This document shows, piece by piece, positions 1 to 6,189 of a DNA stretch of 8,662 nucleotides; the first letter of the stretch is position 1, and every line of letters starts with the position of its first letter. Both the position numbers and the translations under genes were made by a program. The DNA is taken from NCBI GenBank assembly GCA_017468215.1, contig JAFUJG010000227.1:1-8662 (forward strand). Direction: 5' to 3'. The notes under the pieces were generated by a model. It was not told the origin of the DNA and ran no database searches. It saw only the letters and a program-made list of their open reading frames with translations. This DNA comes from Clostridia bacterium (GTDB lineage: Bacteria > Bacillota > Clostridia > UMGS1883).

Positions 1-32
1 TGGGCTAAAACGCCCGAGGAACGGTTAAACAT
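1..32 (-). CDS. Partial 5' end of a gene, probably 4-alpha-glucanotransferase (MalQ family)
   Basis: Only the first ten codons lie in the window, reading M-F-N-R-S-S-G-V-L-A leftwards from an ATG at 32-30. The start is well supported: the reverse strand has AAAGGAG at 46-40, seven bases before the ATG. The residues R-S-S-G-V-L resemble the amino terminus of MalQ-type 4-alpha-glucanotransferases, which usually begin with a short RxSGVLLH-like stretch followed by TSLP or SSLP. Those enzymes transfer alpha-1,4-glucan segments between maltodextrins in the cytoplasm. The family call rests on about six residues and is only a suggestion; that a gene starts here is much more certain. It lies immediately downstream of the DUF554 gene on the same strand, its ribosome binding site overlapping that gene's stop codon, so the two are probably co-transcribed and may be translationally coupled. 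Confidence 0.5.
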   Translation of the reverse strand, partial: MFNRSSGVLA

Positions 33-39
33 ATAAAAA

Positions 40-46
40 CTCCTTT
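40..46 (-). promoter_or_regulatory. Ribosome binding site of the partial left-edge gene, overlapping the upstream stop codon
   Basis: Read on the minus strand, the stop codon TAA (47-45) of the DUF554 gene runs into AAAGGAG, and the next ATG follows after seven bases. A ribosome terminating on the first gene is therefore placed directly on the initiation site of the second. Confidence 0.75.
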
Positions 47-782
47 AGGCAAAAAGTGCCTGAAATAAATAATATATAAAGGGAATAAACACCGCAGGGA
101 GCATATTGCCCACTTTGAACTTGGGTTTATATACAAAATTGAAACCAATTGCCATAATAAGAATGTTGCCGATAAAGCCCATCTGTGCAATAACTGCATC
201 TGTGAGATAAGGTGCAACCAAAGAGGCACAAAGGGTAATGGAGCCCTGGTATACAACAAGTGTTAAACAGCTCATCATTGTGCCCACACCTAAGGTAGAT
301 GCAAAAACAATTGCCATAATGCCGTCAAGGATGCTTTTTGCATAAAGGATATTAGGGTCATGGGAGATACCGTCGTTAAGAGAGCCTACTATCGCCATAC
401 TGCCTACACAAAAAAGAAGCGATGCCGATACAAACCCCTGAGCAAAGGTAGAGCCTGTTTCGTTTTTCGTAAATTTACGCTGGAAGAAGTTGCCCAGGTC
501 ATCAAGGCGTTTTTCAATATCGATAAGTGTGCCGATAAGAGAGCCTATTGCTATTGACAAAATCATAAGAAGGGTAAACTGTGAGGACAAAGCATTTTCC
601 GAAACGGTAATGCTGTTTGTAACAACACCCGAAAGACCTATTGTGAAAACAGCAAGGCCCAAAGCGCTCATAACGCCTTCACGCAATTTGTCGTTAATAA
701 TTTTTTTGCAGAAAAGATCCAACAGCGAGCCTGCAACAACTGCAAGCACATTAACTATTGTGCCTATACCTACGATGTACAT
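45..782 (-). CDS. DUF554 (YdfK-like) multi-pass membrane protein
   Basis: This is a 245-residue hydrophobic protein of the DUF554 family, which includes Bacillus YdfK; its function is unknown, and transport has only been suggested from its topology. Roughly eight hydrophobic segments are visible, near residues 3-21, 36-55, 69-87, 117-134, 147-168, 172-190, 200-216 and 226-243. Family-like conserved stretches include GTIVNVLAVVAGSLL near the amino end, GFVSASLLFCVGSMAIVGS and LNDGISHDPNILYAKSILDG in the middle, and GFNF followed by KVGNMLPA near the end. Length is normal for the family. The ATG at 782-780 is preferred over an in-frame GTG nine bases upstream, because that GTG is itself part of the ribosome binding site GAGGTG (794-789). 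The gene has its own promoter, divergent from aroB, and is followed without a gap by a probable glucanotransferase gene. Confidence 0.9.
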   Translation of the reverse strand: MYIVGIGTIVNVLAVVAGSLLDLFCKKIINDKLREGVMSALGLAVFTIGLSGVVTNSITVSENALSSQFTLLMILSIAIGSLIGTLIDIEKRLDDLGNFFQRKFTKNETGSTFAQGFVSASLLFCVGSMAIVGSLNDGISHDPNILYAKSILDGIMAIVFASTLGVGTMMSCLTLVVYQGSITLCASLVAPYLTDAVIAQMGFIGNILIMAIGFNFVYKPKFKVGNMLPAVFIPFIYYLFQALFA

Positions 783-810
783 AAAAATCACCTCAAAAAC
801 AATTTATATA

Positions 811-838
811 ATTGTACCATAAATCGGCAAATTTTCAA
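811..838 (-). promoter_or_regulatory. Probable sigma-A-type promoter of the DUF554 gene
   Basis: On the minus strand TTGAAA (838-833) and TACAAT (816-811) are separated by 16 bases. TGG immediately precedes the -10 box, giving an extended -10 element. Transcription would begin about 20 bases before the ribosome binding site. It points away from the aroB promoter, and the two -35 boxes are about 18 bases apart back to back. Confidence 0.6.
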
Positions 839-856
839 GGTAAATTTGCAAAAAAA

Positions 857-885
857 TTGAAATGATACAATGTGGGTGATATAAT
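857..885 (+). promoter_or_regulatory. Sigma-A-type promoter of the aroB-aroA-aroC-pheA operon
   Basis: TTGAAA (857-862) and a consensus TATAAT (880-885) are separated by exactly 17 bases. Initiation near 892 would leave a leader of only about 30 bases before aroB. That is too short for a T-box, attenuator or riboswitch, so leader-based control by aromatic amino acids looks unlikely; feedback on the PheA ACT domain is the visible control. Confidence 0.75.
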
Positions 886-922
886 AACTCTAATATACAT
901 TTTTAAGTAAGAAGGTTATGCT

Positions 923-1969
923 ATGTTATCCCTTGATGTGCGTATTCCGAAAAAAGAATACAAAATATATCTCCAAAACGGTCTTTATAATTGCATGGGA
1001 GAGCTTCTTGAAGGCTTTGTGAAAAATAAAAAGGTTTGCGTTGTTTCCGATACAAATGTTTTTCCTCTTTACGGAAATGTGGTTGAGGAAGCCGTAAAAG
1101 AGGCAGGGGGCGATGTTTTTTCCCTTGCCGTTAAAGCGGGCGAGGAAGCAAAGAGCTTTGAAAACCTTGAGTATTTATGCCGTGAAATTATCCGCAGCAA
1201 CTTTACCAGAAGCGACGTTATAATTGCTTTGGGCGGTGGCGTTGTAGGTGATTTGACCGCTTTTTGTGCGTCTGTTGTTTTAAGGGGTGTTACCCTTATC
1301 CAGATGCCTACAACCCTTTTGTCACAGGTGGACTCCTCCGTTGGCGGAAAAACTGCGGTAAATATTCCCGAGGGCAAAAACCTGGTAGGAACATTTTATC
1401 AGCCCAAGGCTGTTTTTATTGATACAAAAACCCTCGAAACCTTGCCCGAAAGGGAGGTTGCATGCGGTATGGCAGAGGTTATAAAATACGGTGCCATCCG
1501 TGATAACAGCCTTGCACAAAAGCTTCTTACAGGCGAATATGAAATCGGCGAGGTTATTAAAACCTGCTGCAGCATAAAGGCGGGCATAGTTGAAAACGAT
1601 GAGCTTGATAAAGGCGAGAGAATGCTTTTGAATTTCGGGCACACATTGGGTCATGCAGTTGAAAACTACACAGGCTACGGAACATATTCTCACGGTGCGG
1701 CAGTTGCTATAGGTATGTGTGCAATAACAAAGTGGTCCGAAAACAAAGGTATTACAAAAAAGGGCACATACAACACAATAAAGCTGCTGTGCGAAAAGTA
1801 TAACCTGCCCACCCAAATTGAAAATCTTGATAAGATGACAGGTGCCGCAATGCACGACAAAAAGCGAAGCGGCAACAAGATAAGCATTGTGCTTATAAAG
1901 CAAATGGGAGAGTCCTATTACGAAAAGGTGGATGTATCCCTTTTAAACGAAATTGCACGTGAGGTTTAA
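923..1969 (+). CDS. aroB: 3-dehydroquinate synthase
   Basis: AroB converts DAHP to 3-dehydroquinate, the second step of the shikimate pathway, in the cytoplasm using NAD and a divalent metal. The 348-residue length is typical. The amino-terminal nucleotide-binding half contains ALGGGVVGDLTAF (residues 102-114) and MPTTLLSQVDSSVGGKTAVN (128-147). The metal-binding half shows E185 in GMAEVIKYG, H240 in LNFGHTLGH and H257 in SHGAAVAIGM; by comparison with the Aspergillus enzyme these are the three zinc ligands, with K143, K188, R233, N237 and H244 around the substrate. No key residue appears to be lost. The ATG at 923 follows GAAGG (911-915) by seven bases. It is the first gene of a tight operon; aroA begins two bases after its stop codon. 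Confidence 0.97.
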   Translation: MLSLDVRIPKKEYKIYLQNGLYNCMGELLEGFVKNKKVCVVSDTNVFPLYGNVVEEAVKEAGGDVFSLAVKAGEEAKSFENLEYLCREIIRSNFTRSDVIIALGGGVVGDLTAFCASVVLRGVTLIQMPTTLLSQVDSSVGGKTAVNIPEGKNLVGTFYQPKAVFIDTKTLETLPEREVACGMAEVIKYGAIRDNSLAQKLLTGEYEIGEVIKTCCSIKAGIVENDELDKGERMLLNFGHTLGHAVENYTGYGTYSHGAAVAIGMCAITKWSENKGITKKGTYNTIKLLCEKYNLPTQIENLDKMTGAAMHDKKRSGNKISIVLIKQMGESYYEKVDVSLLNEIAREV

Positions 1970-1971
1970 GT

Positions 1972-3159
1972 ATGGATATAAGGATTACACCCAACAAGTT
2001 ACAGGGCTGTATGGAAATACCGCCTTCAAAAAGCTATTCGCACCGTGCACTTATTGCGGCGGCACTGGGCTCCGGTGAGGCTGTAGGCGTGGGCGACAGT
2101 GCGGATATCGAAGCCACAAGAGCGTGTCTTTGTGCCATAAAAGAAAAAAAGCCCCTTTTTGCAAATGAGTCGGGCTCCACATTAAGGTTTATGATACCCT
2201 TGGCTTTGGTTATAAACGGCTTTGTGGAAATTTCCGGAGCAAAAAGGCTTATGGAAAGACCCCTTGACGATTATTTTAAAATATTTGACGAAAAGAAGAT
2301 TGAGTATTCTTTTGAAAACAATACCCTTTACGCAAAGGGCAAGCTTACGGGCGGCGACTATTACATAAGAGGCGATGTGTCCAGCCAGTTTATAACCGGA
2401 CTGCTGTTTGCGCTTCCCTTGGCAGAGGGTGACAGCCGCATAATTGTCACAACAAAGCTGGAGAGTAAGGCTTATGTTGATATGACCATCGACGTGCAGA
2501 GAAAATTCGGCATCGAAATTGAAGAAGCAGATAACACATATATCGTTAAAGGCAATCAGAAATATAAAAACGAAAGGTACACCGTTGAGGGCGACTTTTC
2601 TCAGGCGGCGTTTTTCCTTGCTATGGGAGATGTTACCCTTACAGGGCTTAACAGCGAATCCATACAAGGCGACAAGGAAATTGTTGAGGTTTACCGTGCA
2701 ATGGGCATGGATATTATAAAAACAGACGAGGGCTATATTTCCAAGGGCAACGCAAAGAAAAACATTGTTGTTGATGTAAGCCAGATACCCGACTGCGTTC
2801 CCGTTTTGGCATGTGTTATGGCACTTTGCCGGGGCGAAGGCAAAATTGTGAATGCGGCAAGGCTCAGGATAAAGGAAAGCGACCGTCTTGCGGCAATATG
2901 TCAGGAGCTAAAAAATTTGGGTGCCGACATTACAGAGGGCGACGATTACCTTGTTATAAGAGGTAAAAGTGTACTTGACGGCGGTGTGTGCTCTGCACAC
3001 AATGACCACCGTATAGCTATGGCGATAGCAACCATTTCACCTCATTGCAGGGGCGAGGTTGTTATAAAGGGTGCTGAATGTGTGGCAAAGAGCATGCCCG
3101 ATTTCTGGGAAAGATTTAACCGTTTGGGAGGTATAACAGATGAGTTCAATATGGGGTAA
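1972..3159 (+). CDS. aroA: 3-phosphoshikimate 1-carboxyvinyltransferase (EPSP synthase)
   Basis: AroA joins shikimate-3-phosphate and phosphoenolpyruvate to give EPSP, the sixth shikimate step. At 395 residues it is shorter than the 427-residue E. coli enzyme, as I recall for Clostridia. Visible active-site features are PSKSYSHRA (K20, R25), NESGSTLRF (65-73, equivalent to the E. coli NAGTAMR loop), VSSQF (136-140), the catalytic aspartate D273 in QIPDC, RIKESDRL (E302, R305), NDHRIAMA (H346, R347) and K373 in KSMPDFW. The SSQ form of the 136-140 motif, rather than SAQxK, argues against the CP4-like class II type, but glyphosate sensitivity cannot be judged from this alone. The ribosome binding site GAGGT (1961-1965) lies at the end of aroB. 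The last 20 bases overlap aroC. Confidence 0.97.
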   Translation: MDIRITPNKLQGCMEIPPSKSYSHRALIAAALGSGEAVGVGDSADIEATRACLCAIKEKKPLFANESGSTLRFMIPLALVINGFVEISGAKRLMERPLDDYFKIFDEKKIEYSFENNTLYAKGKLTGGDYYIRGDVSSQFITGLLFALPLAEGDSRIIVTTKLESKAYVDMTIDVQRKFGIEIEEADNTYIVKGNQKYKNERYTVEGDFSQAAFFLAMGDVTLTGLNSESIQGDKEIVEVYRAMGMDIIKTDEGYISKGNAKKNIVVDVSQIPDCVPVLACVMALCRGEGKIVNAARLRIKESDRLAAICQELKNLGADITEGDDYLVIRGKSVLDGGVCSAHNDHRIAMAIATISPHCRGEVVIKGAECVAKSMPDFWERFNRLGGITDEFNMG

Positions 3160-4228
3160 TACAATAAAGCTTTCTGTTTTCGGCGAGAGCCATTCAAGAG
3201 GCATAGGCGGTGTTATTGACAACCTGCCGCCCGGAATTGAAATTGATATGGACGAAATAACTTTTGAGCTTAAAAGAAGGCAGACAGGCTCCTCTGCTCT
3301 TGCAACAGCACGAAAAGAACCCGATATACCCGAAATCCTATCGGGTGTGGTAAACGGCAAAACAACAGGTACGCCTTTAGCCTTTGTTATTTACAATTCG
3401 GACCAGCACTCGAAAGATTACGACAACCTTAAAACAACTGCACGCCCTTCCCATGCTGACTACACAGGCTTTTTGAGATATAAAGGCTTTAACGACCACC
3501 GAGGCGGCGGTCATTTCTCGGGCAGACTTACTGCACCTATTGTTTTTGCAGGAGCTATTGCAAAAAGTGCCTTAAAGCAAAAGGGAATCTATACCGTTTC
3601 GAGAATAAAGAGCATTATGGATGTGACCGATTCTGACTGGGATTTATCCTGTATGACATACGACAAGGCACAGGAGATGAAAAAGCTCATTATCCCCACA
3701 GCAGACAGCCTTGCAGCTAAAAGGATGGAGGAGGTTGTCCTCAATTTAAAGAGTGAGGGCGACAGCGCAGGCGGCGTTATCGAATGTGCTATCATGAATA
3801 TGGAAAAGGGTATCGGAAACCCCATATTTGATGCCTTTGAAGCTCGTCTTGCATCGCTTATATTCTCTATCCCTGCCACAAAGGGTCTCGAGTTCGGCAG
3901 AGGCTTTGACGTAACACACTTAAAGGGCAGCGAGGCTAACGACCCTCTTTATACAGATGGTGAGAATATTTACACAAAAACAAATAACGACGGCGGCATT
4001 AACGGTGGTATCACAAACGGAATGCCCATTGTTTTCAGAACAGCAATAAAGCCCACAGCGTCCATTTCCCTTGAGCAGGACAGCGTTAACTTTGTTGATA
4101 AAACAAACAGCAAGCTGACCGTTGTAGGCAGGCACGATGCATGCATATGCGTGCGAGCCGTAAGTGTTATTGATGCGGCAGCGGCACTTTGTGCGTTTGA
4201 CTATCTTGTTGAAGAAAAAATGTTTTGA
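3140..4228 (+). CDS. aroC: Chorismate synthase
   Basis: AroC removes phosphate from EPSP to form chorismate, the branch-point compound for aromatic amino acids, and requires reduced FMN. The 362-residue protein starts with W-G-N followed by FGESHSRGIG (H18 is the first catalytic histidine), then RRQTGSSALATARKEPD, ARPSHADYTG (H105, the second catalytic histidine), FNDHRGGGHFSGR in the flavin/substrate loop, DGGINGGITNGMPI and the closing GRHDACICVRAV. All family blocks are present in order. No separate flavin reductase domain is fused, so reduced FMN must come from elsewhere. The start ATG lies inside aroA (its A is base 3140), with GGGAGGT at 3125-3131 eight bases upstream, so translation is probably coupled to aroA. 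pheA follows after 15 bases. Confidence 0.97.
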   Translation: MSSIWGNTIKLSVFGESHSRGIGGVIDNLPPGIEIDMDEITFELKRRQTGSSALATARKEPDIPEILSGVVNGKTTGTPLAFVIYNSDQHSKDYDNLKTTARPSHADYTGFLRYKGFNDHRGGGHFSGRLTAPIVFAGAIAKSALKQKGIYTVSRIKSIMDVTDSDWDLSCMTYDKAQEMKKLIIPTADSLAAKRMEEVVLNLKSEGDSAGGVIECAIMNMEKGIGNPIFDAFEARLASLIFSIPATKGLEFGRGFDVTHLKGSEANDPLYTDGENIYTKTNNDGGINGGITNGMPIVFRTAIKPTASISLEQDSVNFVDKTNSKLTVVGRHDACICVRAVSVIDAAAALCAFDYLVEEKMF

Positions 4229-4230
4229 TA

Positions 4231-4237
4231 AAAGGTG
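4231..4237 (+). promoter_or_regulatory. Ribosome binding site that decides the pheA start
   Basis: AAAGGTG is followed after six bases by ATG at 4244. The in-frame GTG at 4235 is part of this site and is therefore an unlikely start, so the protein should begin M-E-N-L-E. Confidence 0.7.
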
Positions 4238-4243
4238 AAAAAG

Positions 4244-5341
4244 ATGGAAAATCTTGAATATTACAGAGCAGAAATAGATAAAATAGATACAGAGCTGATT
4301 TCGCTGATGGAAAAAAGAATGGATGTTGCAAAGCATATAGGCGAGGTAAAGCTCAAAAGCGGCATGCAGGTGCTTGACGAAAAGCGTGAACGCAAGGTGC
4401 TGGAGAGCCGTATGGAAAAGGTTACCGAGAAAGAGTACGAAGGCGTTATTGAGGAGTTCTTTGTAAAGGTAATGGCTCTTTCCCGAAGCGTACAGCAAAG
4501 GCTGATTGATTCCCACAATATGAAAAGGGTTTTGTCGGGCAGAGCAGCGTACCAGGGTGTTGACGGTGGCTATGGCTCCATTGCCGCATCGAAGATTTTC
4601 GGCGAGAATATTTATAACGTAAAAACCTTTGAAAATGTGTTTGAGGAGGTTTTATCGGACAATGCAGATTACGGTGTGCTTCCTATGGAAAACTCTACCA
4701 CAGGCAGCATAACAGACGTTCTTGATATGCTCATGCAGCACGAGGTTTACATAGTAGGCGAAACTGCTATTAAAGTTGAACACAACCTTCTGGTGCTTCC
4801 CGAAGCAGAAATTGATGATATTAAAGAGGTTTATTCCCACGAGCAGGGATTTTTCCAGTGCAAGGAATTTTTAAAGGATAAAAACTGGAACCTTAACAGC
4901 GTTGTAAATACTGCAGTAGGTGCTAAGAGCGTGGCAGAAAGTTGTGATAAAACAAGAGCTGCAATCGCATCAAAGAGAGCTGCAGCCCTTTATAACCTTA
5001 AGGTTTTAAAGGATGGCATTAACTCCGGCAAGGCAAACGCAACAAGGTTTGTTATTATAGCGAAAACACCACAGCTTAGCGAGGGTGCCACAAGAGCCGC
5101 TGTTGCTTTCAGCGTGCCTCATGTATCCGGTGCACTTGTTTCCGCATTGGAAATTTTTGCAAAGCATAAGGTTAATCTGTTAAAACTGGAATCACGCCCT
5201 GTTATCGACAGAATGGGCGAATACCGTTTCTTTGCAGAGCTTGAAGGAAACATAAACGACGAAAACATGACTAACGCAATAAAAGAGCTTAATAAATATG
5301 CCACAAGCTACAAATATTTAGGAAACTTTAAAAAAATATAA
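4244..5341 (+). CDS. pheA: Bifunctional chorismate mutase/prephenate dehydratase (P-protein)
   Basis: The enzyme rearranges chorismate to prephenate and then dehydrates and decarboxylates it to phenylpyruvate, committing carbon to phenylalanine. Three domains are seen in 365 residues. An AroQ-type chorismate mutase covers about 1-88, with R8, R25, K36, D45, R48, E49 and Q85 matching E. coli R11, R28, K39, D48, R51, E52 and Q88 at a constant offset of three. Prephenate dehydratase covers about 100-272, with YQGVDGGYGS, ADYGVLPMENSTTGSI, YSHEQGFFQC and the catalytic T267 in NATRF. An ACT domain covers about 285-362, with GALV (296-299) and ESRP (316-319), the phenylalanine-binding motifs, so feedback inhibition by phenylalanine is expected. 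The opening dehydratase motif (GGYGS) departs somewhat from the common GAYS form. It is last in the aro operon, and no terminator is visible after it. Confidence 0.95.
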   Translation: MENLEYYRAEIDKIDTELISLMEKRMDVAKHIGEVKLKSGMQVLDEKRERKVLESRMEKVTEKEYEGVIEEFFVKVMALSRSVQQRLIDSHNMKRVLSGRAAYQGVDGGYGSIAASKIFGENIYNVKTFENVFEEVLSDNADYGVLPMENSTTGSITDVLDMLMQHEVYIVGETAIKVEHNLLVLPEAEIDDIKEVYSHEQGFFQCKEFLKDKNWNLNSVVNTAVGAKSVAESCDKTRAAIASKRAAALYNLKVLKDGINSGKANATRFVIIAKTPQLSEGATRAAVAFSVPHVSGALVSALEIFAKHKVNLLKLESRPVIDRMGEYRFFAELEGNINDENMTNAIKELNKYATSYKYLGNFKKI

Positions 5342-5358
5342 ATTATCACAAAAAAGGC

Positions 5359-5387
5359 TTGCAATTTAATCTGTAATATGATACTAT
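5359..5387 (+). promoter_or_regulatory. Possible weak upstream promoter for carD
   Basis: TTGCAA (5359-5364) and TACTAT (5382-5387) are 17 bases apart, and TGA precedes the -10 box as an extended element. Each hexamer matches consensus at four of six bases. It would be a secondary start upstream of the much stronger promoter at 5408. Confidence 0.3.
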
Positions 5388-5407
5388 AACACATTTAAAA
5401 TTTGCGT

Positions 5408-5436
5408 TTGACAAATCTTTGAAAATATGCTATAAT
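5408..5436 (+). promoter_or_regulatory. Strong sigma-A-type promoter of carD
   Basis: Perfect consensus boxes TTGACA (5408-5413) and TATAAT (5431-5436) are separated by the ideal 17 bases, and TGC directly before the -10 box forms an extended element. Initiation would fall near 5443. The -10 box lies within a dyad, ATGCTA (5427-5432) and TAGCAT (5437-5442), around TAAT, which could be a repressor operator or could be chance. Confidence 0.85.
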
Positions 5437-5476
5437 TAGCATGTTCGATGATAAAAGGAGAAGGATGTGAATTTTT

Positions 5477-5983
5477 ATGTACAGCATAGGCGACAGCATT
5501 GTTTATCCCTTGCACGGCGCAGGAATAATCGAAGCTATTGAGGAGCGTGAGGTTTCAGGCCTTATGCACCGTTACTATGCAATGCGTATACCGCTTGGTG
5601 ACATGAAGGTTCTGATTCCTATCGACGGAGCTGAAAAAATCGGCGTTAGGGATGTTATTAACGCTGACGAAGCAGACAAGGTCATTGAGGAATTCAGGGG
5701 CGTTGAAATCGACGCTAATCTTAACTGGAACAAGCGTTACCGTGAGAACATGACAAGAATAAAAAGCGGTAACATTTACGAGGTTGCATCTGTTGTGAAA
5801 AGCCTTATGATGCGTGATAAGGAAAAGGGTTTATCCACAGGTGAGAGAAAAATGCTTGCAAATGCAAAGCAGATTTTAATAAGCGAAATTGTAATGAGCA
5901 AGCAGACTACCTATGCGGTGGTTGACCAGCAGCTTAAGGATATTGTTGAAGAACAGATACTACAAAAGCCGAAAGCCGAATAG
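5477..5983 (+). CDS. carD: CarD/CdnL-family RNA polymerase-binding transcription regulator
   Basis: The 168-residue protein matches the CarD/CdnL family, whose members bind the RNA polymerase beta subunit and stabilise the open promoter complex, strongly affecting rRNA and housekeeping transcription in actinobacteria and myxobacteria. The amino-terminal Tudor-like interaction domain (about 1-60) shows GDSIVYPLHGAGII and YYAMRIPLGDMKVLIP. The carboxy-terminal helical DNA-contacting domain (about 62-160) contains NWNKRYRENMTRIKSGN; W84 occupies the place of the conserved tryptophan (W85 of the mycobacterial protein) that wedges at the upstream edge of the bubble. It lacks the helicase parts of the related TRCF/Mfd protein. 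The ATG at 5477 follows AAGGATGTGA, a one-mismatch version of the extended Shine-Dalgarno sequence, by six bases. It stands alone between a very strong promoter and a strong terminator, so it is probably abundantly expressed as a single gene. In clostridia, members of this family can act in stress or growth-rate control; its role here is inferred only. Confidence 0.92.
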   Translation: MYSIGDSIVYPLHGAGIIEAIEEREVSGLMHRYYAMRIPLGDMKVLIPIDGAEKIGVRDVINADEADKVIEEFRGVEIDANLNWNKRYRENMTRIKSGNIYEVASVVKSLMMRDKEKGLSTGERKMLANAKQILISEIVMSKQTTYAVVDQQLKDIVEEQILQKPKAE

Positions 5984-6017
5984 GTGCGGTTTTGTGGCGT
6001 AATAAGAAATTATTACC

Positions 6018-6057
6018 TGTGCGACCGCAATTTGCGGTCGCACATTTTTATTTTATT
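6018..6057 (+). terminator. Rho-independent terminator of carD
   Basis: A perfect 13-base inverted repeat, TGTGCGACCGCAA (6018-6030) and its complement (6032-6044), with a GC-rich core, is followed by TTTTTATTTTATT (6045-6057). Stop-to-stem distance is 34 bases. The stem also has an A-rich stretch to its left only on a limited scale, so termination is mainly in the plus direction. Confidence 0.92.
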
Positions 6058-6180
6058 GCCTTGCGATAATTTCCTCGTAATACTCGGAAAACGCACAAGG
6101 GCATAACAAAGTGTTTTCTCCTCGGTTGTCTTAGTTGCAACTATCGCCAAAGAGCGTCGGAGACACTTTGTTCTTAAGGA
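6058..6180. other. Unexplained structured spacer between the carD terminator and ispD
   Basis: This stretch holds no recognisable gene or good promoter. It contains a long inverted repeat, AACAAAGTGT (6105-6114) and ACACTTTGTT (6163-6172), extended inward by CTCC (6118-6121) with GGAG (6159-6162) after a three-base bulge. A smaller pair, TTTCC and GGAAA, lies at 6070-6074 and 6086-6090. The minus strand is open in one frame across the whole stretch and on through the terminator to a TAA at 6015-6013, but it has no ribosome binding site or plausible start. It could be a leader or small RNA for ispD, a dispersed repeat, or a decayed gene fragment. Confidence 0.45.
6105..6172 (+). repeat. Long inverted repeat (potential RNA hairpin) just upstream of the ispD ribosome binding site
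   Basis: Ten-base perfect arms at 6105-6114 and 6163-6172 enclose 48 bases, with a further four-base pairing inside. The right arm ends three bases before AAGGAGG (6176-6182), so the hairpin would sit directly against, without covering, the ispD ribosome binding site. Confidence 0.6.
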
Positions 6181-6189
6181 GGTTTTGCT

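Noticed and set aside
5..259. An 84-codon minus-strand frame overlapping the end of the DUF554 gene
   Set aside because: It lies in another frame on the same strand, entirely over the conserved DUF554 carboxy end; a downstream gene with a good ribosome binding site starts at 32 instead.
895..925. Leader peptide, T-box or riboswitch in front of the aromatic operon
   Set aside because: The predicted transcript start leaves about 30 bases, with no room for such a structure and no aromatic-rich short frame.
2182..2667. A 161-codon minus-strand frame inside aroA
   Set aside because: It is antisense to the EPSP synthase core, with no recognisable motif and no ribosome binding site.
3920..4516. 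A 198-codon minus-strand frame over the aroC/pheA junction
   Set aside because: It runs antisense to conserved aroC and chorismate mutase motifs, and its composition is that of a reverse-strand shadow.
5999..6016. GTAATAA-GAAA-TTATTAC hairpin just before the carD terminator
   Set aside because: Seven AT-rich pairs without a T-run; too weak to call separately from the strong terminator that follows.
6061..6090. Promoter for ispD in the spacer (TTGCGA and TAATAC)
   Set aside because: The boxes match poorly and the spacing is wrong, so no promoter was annotated.
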